32,956 nt of DNA from Pleurobrachia bachei (Eukaryota; Ctenophora; Tentaculata; Cydippida; Pleurobrachiidae), in the NCBI GenBank assembly GCA_000695325.1, contig AVPN01000152.1:46365-79320 (forward strand), in the 5' to 3' direction. The first letter of the stretch is position 1. Each line of letters starts with the position of its first letter. Positions 27,687-32,956 of this stretch are shown piece after piece. The notes beneath the pieces are model-generated. The model saw only the letters and a list, made by a program, of their open reading frames with translations. It searched no databases and had not been told where the DNA came from. Both the position numbers and the translations under genes were made by a program.

Positions 27687-29390
27687 CTTCGTTACTACCT
27701 TCTCTCTAACTCTCTCTCCCCCATCTCTAACTCTCTCTTCCCAGTTCCCCACCATTTTCTCATTCATTTTTCTCTGTTCTATCATCCAAAGAAATAATCT
27801 TTCCACTGTTCGACCAATGTGACAGAGCACCACTGCACTGGCACCTCTTCGATTGCCATCTCATTTGGTTTTAATAAAAACGATCAAAACAACTTAATTC
27901 AACAAAATAAATTAGCTTTAAAAGTTGAAAGTGAATCTTATTCTTATTCTAAATGTGTATAACAACAGTTTATAAAAAATCATCTATAGCTATCATCACT
28001 TTTGACTCTCTCTTTTTTCGTCTAGTGACCATGTCCGTGGTGGCCTCCAGGTCCATGTCCACCAGGCCCGTGATGACCGGGCCCACCAGGTTGTCCACCG
28101 TGTCCAGGGGGAGGTGCCCCAGGTCCATGATGACCGGGTCCAGGGGGAGGTGCCCCAACCGGAGGTCCATGATGACCAGGTCCAGCCGGGGGTCCATGGT
28201 GTCCGGGCCCGTGATGGGGAGGGGGATGAGGTTTTGGAGGCATGCTGTAGTAGCAGTAGGTAGAACGAATGCGATGTCAACTAGAGTGAAAATAAACAAT
28301 TCAAGAGAGTCAGGGCTCAGGAGAGAACGTTAAATAAACAAGATAGCTTTATCCAATTACAAACGACCTGTCTAAAACTCTACGTCTCCTCAACATTCCG
28401 TCTATCTCTCCTGACTTTGTTATCAATACTACTTCCCCTAACTCTTTAGTCTTTCCCCCGTAATTTCCGAATCTAAACTCTACCAATTTTCATCTACTTA
28501 CCATCTAATGTTTCACGATCTATTAACTGCTCTTTCTGAATATATATTTATTCAGACTCGTGATAAAACGAGCTACATAATAGCATTTTTCACACCGGGC
28601 CACGACTTATGACGCGGATTAACAACAAAGCCCAATGAGAGTGGGGCGAGGGAAGTTTGTATACAGGGGCGAAGGGAGTAATGTTTGTTGTCAAGGGCAT
28701 TCGTCCTTATATTGTCAAAACTACCTGTTTTTAGGCTATTTTCTTTTTAACCATTTATTTCTGTTACTCACTGTATCTCGCTGTCACTCTATCTCTCTAT
28801 CTCTCCCCCCTCTATGTCTCTCCCTCTCTCTACATCCCTCTATCCCTCTCTCTTTATAACCGATCTCAGACGTGGCAAAATAGCTGCGTTCCCGTGCAGC
28901 TGCTATAAGTAAGGTCTTCAGAAGACACAGCTGCTCGAGCATTCGATCCATTTTCTACAAAAATAGATGTCTTTACCCAGTGTACTAATCGAATACATTT
29001 TATTATTTCATGAATCGTCCTGTTTAATTCCCAGCGCAATTCCGCAGTATTAGCTACAGTGAAACTCAATACAAGAAGTATGTATGACGTATGTCGTAGG
29101 ATAAGGGTAGAGCTCTGGGGATAGCTTAGAGTCGAGATAGTCCGTTGTATCTTGCCACCGTCAACAAGCCAATCGATGCGCATCAAATTACTCATTGGGG
29201 AAAACTGGCCTGAATCGATGAGGTTTTAGTAAGAAGGGATGGCCCTCACTTTTCTAGTCATTGGTAGAGAATAATTCTGCTGGATTCGACCTATGTTTTG
29301 TTGACTTATTGGAGTTTATTGACTAGCAATTATATATTTTGGGGATATTTTTTTCTTCTACCACTTCTATCCCAGTAGCCACTGCCAGTA
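27687..29390. repeat. Tandem segmental duplication, copy 2
   Basis: Second copy of 25904-27640, carrying paralogue C. Differences from copy 1 include a 24-nt shorter coding repeat and several indels near 29050-29180 and 29300-29330. Confidence 0.85.
28022..28243 (-). CDS. Histidine/glycine/proline-rich small protein, paralogue C
   Basis: 73 residues: MPPKPHPPPHHGPGHHGPPA..., one GHHGPPVGAPPPGPGHHGPG block, ending GGHHGHGH. It is a tandem duplicate of paralogue B, and the coding lengths differ by 24 nt, a multiple of three. The same acceptor CTCTAG and the ATG/GTAAGT donor (near 28493) are kept. The alternative Trp-rich frame is also still open. Confidence 0.6.
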   Translation of the reverse strand: MPPKPHPPPHHGPGHHGPPAGPGHHGPPVGAPPPGPGHHGPGAPPPGHGGQPGGPGHHGPGGHGPGGHHGHGH

Positions 29391-29680
29391 CCTGTTTATT
29401 TTCTCCAAAATGCGGGATCGTTTCTGAGCATGAAGATAACGATTAATCGTTAACGACTTATTTAAATACATGACACCCTCGCTGCTGGCGGCCAGGTGTC
29501 CTCACTTCAAAGTAACAAATCCCGATAAATCATGTGGTTCAGTTTCAAGCGATTCATTCCAAATCGATCAAAGAGATGACTAAGTATAATGTTGTTTGCA
29601 AAATATTGTGTTCTTTGATAGAGAAAAGTTCAGCCTGATTCCATTTTCTAAATTATAGTTTGAAAGATGATCGACTGGTA
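28244..29680. other. 5' region of paralogue C and intergenic spacer
   Basis: 28244-29390 is the duplicated 5' region, with a CT-rich tract at about 28785-28855. 29391-29680 is unique and holds the upstream region of the secreted-protein gene. No further gene is seen. Confidence 0.4.
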
Positions 29681-31120
29681 ATGGCGGCCTACTTACTATG
29701 CTCCATCCTTCTCTTCCAATTAACTTTTGCAGGTATATTTCCGTTTTTTAACTCACACTAGTTTGGTTATTCCCCGTTTTTTGTCACTCTCTGTACACAC
29801 CATGTATCCTGGCCATTACGAGTATTAGACAATAGTTACCCTAAAACCGGATCAATCCCCCAGGGTCAGTTGACGGGGGCGAATGGAAGACAATAGAAAG
29901 TGACGTCATTGTTGACATGACGTCACCAGTAGATGGCTTTCTGGTGTCCATGGAAACCCGCCGAGCAACGTAAGTCAGATTCCACAACTACCTGGTATTC
30001 ATCTGTCAGGCAAATTTTCTGACTACAGTTCTCGTGCGCTCTGCGTGCAGAATTGAAAACTTAAAAGAACTGAAAAAAGGGGCAGGCCAATTCTCTAACA
30101 GGTCTAAACTGTGTAATACTAATATGTACATAATAAATTTGGTACTTCTTTCAGTGCAAGCGATGACATACTAAGGGTGCAGATTCAGTTGTTCCCCATT
30201 CAGGGAGGTCTCCGAGTCTTTTACATGGCAATACCAACAGTTTTGGACAAAAGTAAATGCCGAAACTTGATCATTGTTTTACTATGTAAGCACGTTCTGT
30301 GCTAACTATAGTCTACAACGTTCTTACTAACTTCTTAGCTTTAGTCTAAAAACATGTACGAAATTCGATCCAAGACGCCAAATAATGTATCCCCCTCCCC
30401 ACAGAAGCTAAGGAAGGCATTATAACATTGAGTTTATCAAAATGTATCATCAATTTGGGGATAGAGACATCATTCCCAGCGGGGACTAGTTACGATATTT
30501 GGGATTTGAGGTTTACCGGTGGAAATACTTTCACTCTCTACCTTAACGGGGCAGAGGTAAAGTGGGGTGGGGGCAGTTAAGTAAAGTGGGGAAGGAGCAT
30601 GGGTAAAGTTTTGTTATTTAAAGGTGTATTAACCGTGTTCCATTGCACATTCTCTACAAATTATGCCCCCCTCAGCCCTCTACACGTACTCTTATTATCA
30701 TGATCATTCTCTTCAGTTGTTTACTAAAGATACATCGGAATGTGAGGACAATTGGAGTGCTAGTGTCTTCGGTACTGCCAAGTGGACACATACTGATACT
30801 GCTACTACCAACTACAGATTCCCCTTGGAGAGTGATGGTTTTGATATAGGTGAGATTACAAACATGACGTCATTTATTGACAATATAAGGCCAGATAATG
30901 ACGTCATTTATTGACCATATAAGGGCAGATAATGACGTCATTTATTAACCATATATATATAGGCAGATAATGACGTAATAAATCGGTCATAACTCTTAAA
31001 TTGAGCAGCATGGTATGTAGTTCATATTGCATGTTATAATGGCTGTTGATTTAACAATTTTAAAAGGCTTTAATTGTTAACCCAGATATGATGATGAGCC
31101 AGGTTCCAAGTTGTTCTTGA
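29681..31120 (+). CDS. Small secreted protein of unknown family
   Basis: Six exons: 29681-29732, 29864-29969, 30155-30252, 30405-30556, 30717-30849 and 31086-31120. All phases agree; 191 residues. The N-terminus MAAYLLCSILLFQLTFA is a clear signal peptide, with cleavage likely just after it, before SVDGGEWK. The mature part is beta-rich: VDGFLVSMETRRA, ILRVQIQLFPIQGGLRVFYM, YDIWDLRFTGGNTFTLYLNG, WSASVFGTAKWTHTD. It has few Cys. The pattern WDLRF-GGNTFTLYLNGAE looks like a jelly-roll or lectin-like sandwich, but I do not recognise a family. For exon 5 the acceptor CTCTTCAG ending 30716 keeps frame; the one ending 30682 would not. The last exon (MMMSQVPSCS) is the least certain. Exon 2 contains two TGACGTCA sites. 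Confidence 0.75.
30864..30980 (+). repeat. 34-bp tandem repeat containing CRE sites
   Basis: The unit ATGACGTCATTTATTGAC plus ATATAAGG-CAGATA repeats about 3.5 times, with TGACGTCA at 30865, 30899 and 30933 and a decayed TGACGTAA at 30971. TGACGTCA is the consensus CREB/ATF site. It lies in intron 5 of the secreted-protein gene. Confidence 0.8.
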
Positions 31121-31376
31121 AAAGTTGGAAACCTTTGGTACACAAACTGTACGCAAACAGACTCCCGACCTTGTACCAGTCCATTTCTAGGTTTCGGTTT
31201 CAAACCGTTGGTATCCACCAATGACAAACTAAAAGAGCGAAGTTTTACTAAATTTTGTAACTTGAAAACTAAACATATATTGGTACACTGTATTATCAAC
31301 AAATTTGCACACCTCAAAAATGTATAAAAAACTTATCTCTTATCTTTAAAACGAATCGTCAGAAACATACACTTTT

Positions 31377-31739
31377 TTAAAACAACTGATACTCTTCCTT
31401 CTTATTTTGTAAATGATTTAACTCAAATGATTTTCTTGTTGCCAGGATATGGTGACCTCCACCACCATGTTGACCACCACCACCATGTTGACCACCATGT
31501 CCCCCACCATGTTGCCCGCCGTGCTGGCCTCCATGTTGGCCTCCCCCACCGTGCTGGCCTCCATGTTGGCCTTGATTACCACCGTGTTGACCACCATGTT
31601 CCCCGCCATGCTGGCCGTGGTGCTGTTCTCCCCCACCGTGTTGTTGGTGCTGACCACCATGTTCTCCTCCGTGTTGACCACCACCTCCAGCTCCACCTTG
31701 GCCATGGTGACCTCCTCCGTGTTCTTCAGGACCGGGCAT
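31377..31739 (-). CDS. Histidine/glycine/glutamine-rich protein
   Basis: 120 residues: MPGPEEHGGGHHGQGGAGGG, then many GGQHGG/GGEHGG repeats to about residue 97, then a non-repetitive charged tail LATRKSFELNHLQNKKEEYQ ending LF. The tail makes a coding frame more likely than chance repeat. No signal peptide is seen. A CTTAG acceptor upstream of the ATG suggests a leader intron, as in the other His-rich genes here. Metal binding by GGQHGG repeats is possible but unproven. Confidence 0.6.
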   Translation of the reverse strand: MPGPEEHGGGHHGQGGAGGGGQHGGEHGGQHQQHGGGEQHHGQHGGEHGGQHGGNQGQHGGQHGGGGQHGGQHGGQHGGGHGGQHGGGGQHGGGGHHILATRKSFELNHLQNKKEEYQLF

Positions 31740-32044
31740 TATATCAGTATTCACTCAGCAGCAATATATATCTTCTAAGAGTAGCAGTAAACGAGTTTTA
31801 GTGATTATAGGGGGGAAAATGAGCACTTTTATACAGTTAGATTCAGCTTACATAAACAGTATCATTATGATTAGATTGACATAAATCAGCCTCTGATATC
31901 TTGATCCAAGTTCCAACGAAGTCGTAATTAAATGAAGGTCATTTTTTTCCGACGCCAAAACCTGTTTCTGAAACCCGTTTTTCTTATCTTTTTCTGTTCA
32001 TTCTGTCTTCTCTCTTTCCTTCTCTCTTTTCCGAATAACAAAAG
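31740..32044. other. Spacer between two His-rich genes
   Basis: AT-rich 5' region of the 31377-31739 gene and 3' region of the next. Nothing else seen. Confidence 0.35.
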
Positions 32045-32578
32045 TTAGTGATGTCCATGACCTCCATGATGACCCCCTCCATGCCCATGATGTCCACCAT
32101 GATGACCCCCACCGTGCCCATGATGGCCTCCATGATGGTGATGTGGCCCGCCATGATGTGGTCCATGATGAGGTCCATGGTTGTGTTTGGGATGAGGGTC
32201 AAGTGCACCCGCTACGGCATGAGCCAGCCTACCCGGTGCGTGGATAATCCCACCAACCACATCAGCAACAATACCCCCGTGATGGTGAGGTGGGTGTCCC
32301 CCATGGTGAGGTGGGGGACCTCCGTGGTGGGGTGGGGGAGAGGGACCGGGTGGTGGTGGGTGTCCCCCATGGGGGCCAGGTGGAGGTGCATATTCCGCAG
32401 CAGGGTTATATGGAGGAGGAGGGTAGTATCCGGCAGGGTTATAGGCACCGGGAGGAGCATGAGGTCCAGGATGATGATGTGGTCCACCTGGGGGTCCAGG
32501 GTGGGGTCCGTGAGGTCCAGGGTGAGGTCCAGGTGGGTGGTGGTACCCTCCAGGTGGTCCGTGAGGATGGTGGGACAT
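32045..32578 (-). CDS. Proline/histidine/glycine-rich protein with a central non-repeat segment
   Basis: 177 residues: MSHHPHGPPGGYHHPPGPHP... Pro/His/Gly repeats, AYNPAGYYPPPPYNPAAEYA, then HHGG repeats, a non-repetitive amphipathic stretch IVADVVGGIIHAPGRLAHAV plus AGALDPHP, and a C-terminal GGHHGHGGGHHGG run. The central stretch could be a short membrane-associating helix. It is the longest member of the His-rich group and has the most ordinary sequence. A TGTATAG acceptor 4 nt before the ATG marks a leader intron. I recognise no family. Confidence 0.68.
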   Translation of the reverse strand: MSHHPHGPPGGYHHPPGPHPGPHGPHPGPPGGPHHHPGPHAPPGAYNPAGYYPPPPYNPAAEYAPPPGPHGGHPPPPGPSPPPHHGGPPPHHGGHPPHHHGGIVADVVGGIIHAPGRLAHAVAGALDPHPKHNHGPHHGPHHGGPHHHHGGHHGHGGGHHGGHHGHGGGHHGGHGHH

Positions 32579-32885
32579 GTTCCTATACAGGGGAGGAGGG
32601 ATGTATGTTAGTTTGGGATGGGGGGAAGTGCAAATTGTCTGCAGTGAGTTGGGACTTGCTATGAGGGAGGGGGTTTGAACTTTATATATTAGTGGGAACT
32701 GGGAAGAATGTTATGTTATCAATAATTCTCAATATAAGATGGAGTCTTATGATAATCATTAATTCAATTTTGGGGTAGAGAGGAATGTCGGTAACTGAAT
32801 CGTAGTTGCGGTCAAGACTGAATACAAGGAGAAAGCAAGCATACGATAGGGAAGCAAATTGTGTTGTCGAACAGAAGACTAGAGA

Positions 32886-32889
<4 letters not shown>
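32579..32889 (-). other. 5' region of the last His-rich gene
   Basis: Probable leader intron and promoter of the 32045-32578 gene. No coding exon recognised. Confidence 0.35.

Positions 32890-32956
<67 letters not shown>
32890..32956. repeat. (GA)n microsatellite at window end
   Basis: Pure GA run reaching the last base. Confidence 0.95.

Noticed and set aside
31427-31801. Plus-strand His/Val/Asp frame opposite the His-rich gene
   Set aside because: Antisense of GGQHGG repeats; no start or splice context.
32048-32611. Plus-strand Met/Arg/Ser frame
   Set aside because: Antisense of the Pro/His/Gly gene.

Overview
This is nuclear animal DNA. It has many short introns with GT/AG borders, metazoan protein families, and long CT/GA and CTGT microsatellites. 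The MYRF protein is clearly recognisable but divergent from the vertebrate one, and most introns are only 70-450 bp. Together these suggest an early-branching animal, possibly a sponge; that placement is inference. The window starts inside a (CT)n tract and ends inside a (GA)n tract, as an assembly contig broken at microsatellites would.

Layout. (1) 1-18079, plus strand: one gene for myelin regulatory factor (MYRF), a membrane-anchored, self-cleaving transcription factor. It has a compact CCAAT/E-box/CCAAT/TATA promoter, a 52-nt first coding exon at 328-379 and a 4.8-kb first intron full of microsatellites and CACGTG sites. Next come the activation-region exons, the DNA-binding domain, the intramolecular chaperone/auto-protease domain, a transmembrane exon and the luminal C-terminal domains. 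Part of the DNA-binding domain is present twice, and the chaperone-to-C-terminus part is present as two long copies plus one partial copy. These copies are a mosaic of at least two sequence types. (2) 18810-20851, plus: a nine-exon gene with three double-stranded-RNA-binding domains. (3) 21653-24213, plus: a seven-exon coiled-coil protein with a short module that recalls the N-terminus of sperm fibrous-sheath protein FSIP2. (4) 25271-28243, minus: three related proline/glycine/histidine-rich small proteins; two lie in a 1.75-kb tandem duplication. (5) 29681-31120, plus: a six-exon small secreted protein of unknown family, with CRE (TGACGTCA) sites in an exon and in an intronic tandem repeat. 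(6) 31377-32578, minus: two more histidine/glycine-rich proteins.

The most interesting points: an ATTGG-CACGTG-ATTGG cassette with an exact 42-bp spacing occurs three times, once as the MYRF proximal promoter. A MYRF intron minisatellite has a unit that is itself a full 3' splice site (TACTAAC, pyrimidine tract, TTGCTAG). The MYRF exon copies include two types that differ only at synonymous positions wherever they can be compared in the membrane-proximal exons. No RNA gene, CRISPR array or intact transposon was found. Exon borders were read by eye from splice motifs and codon phase; they are predictions, not transcript evidence.
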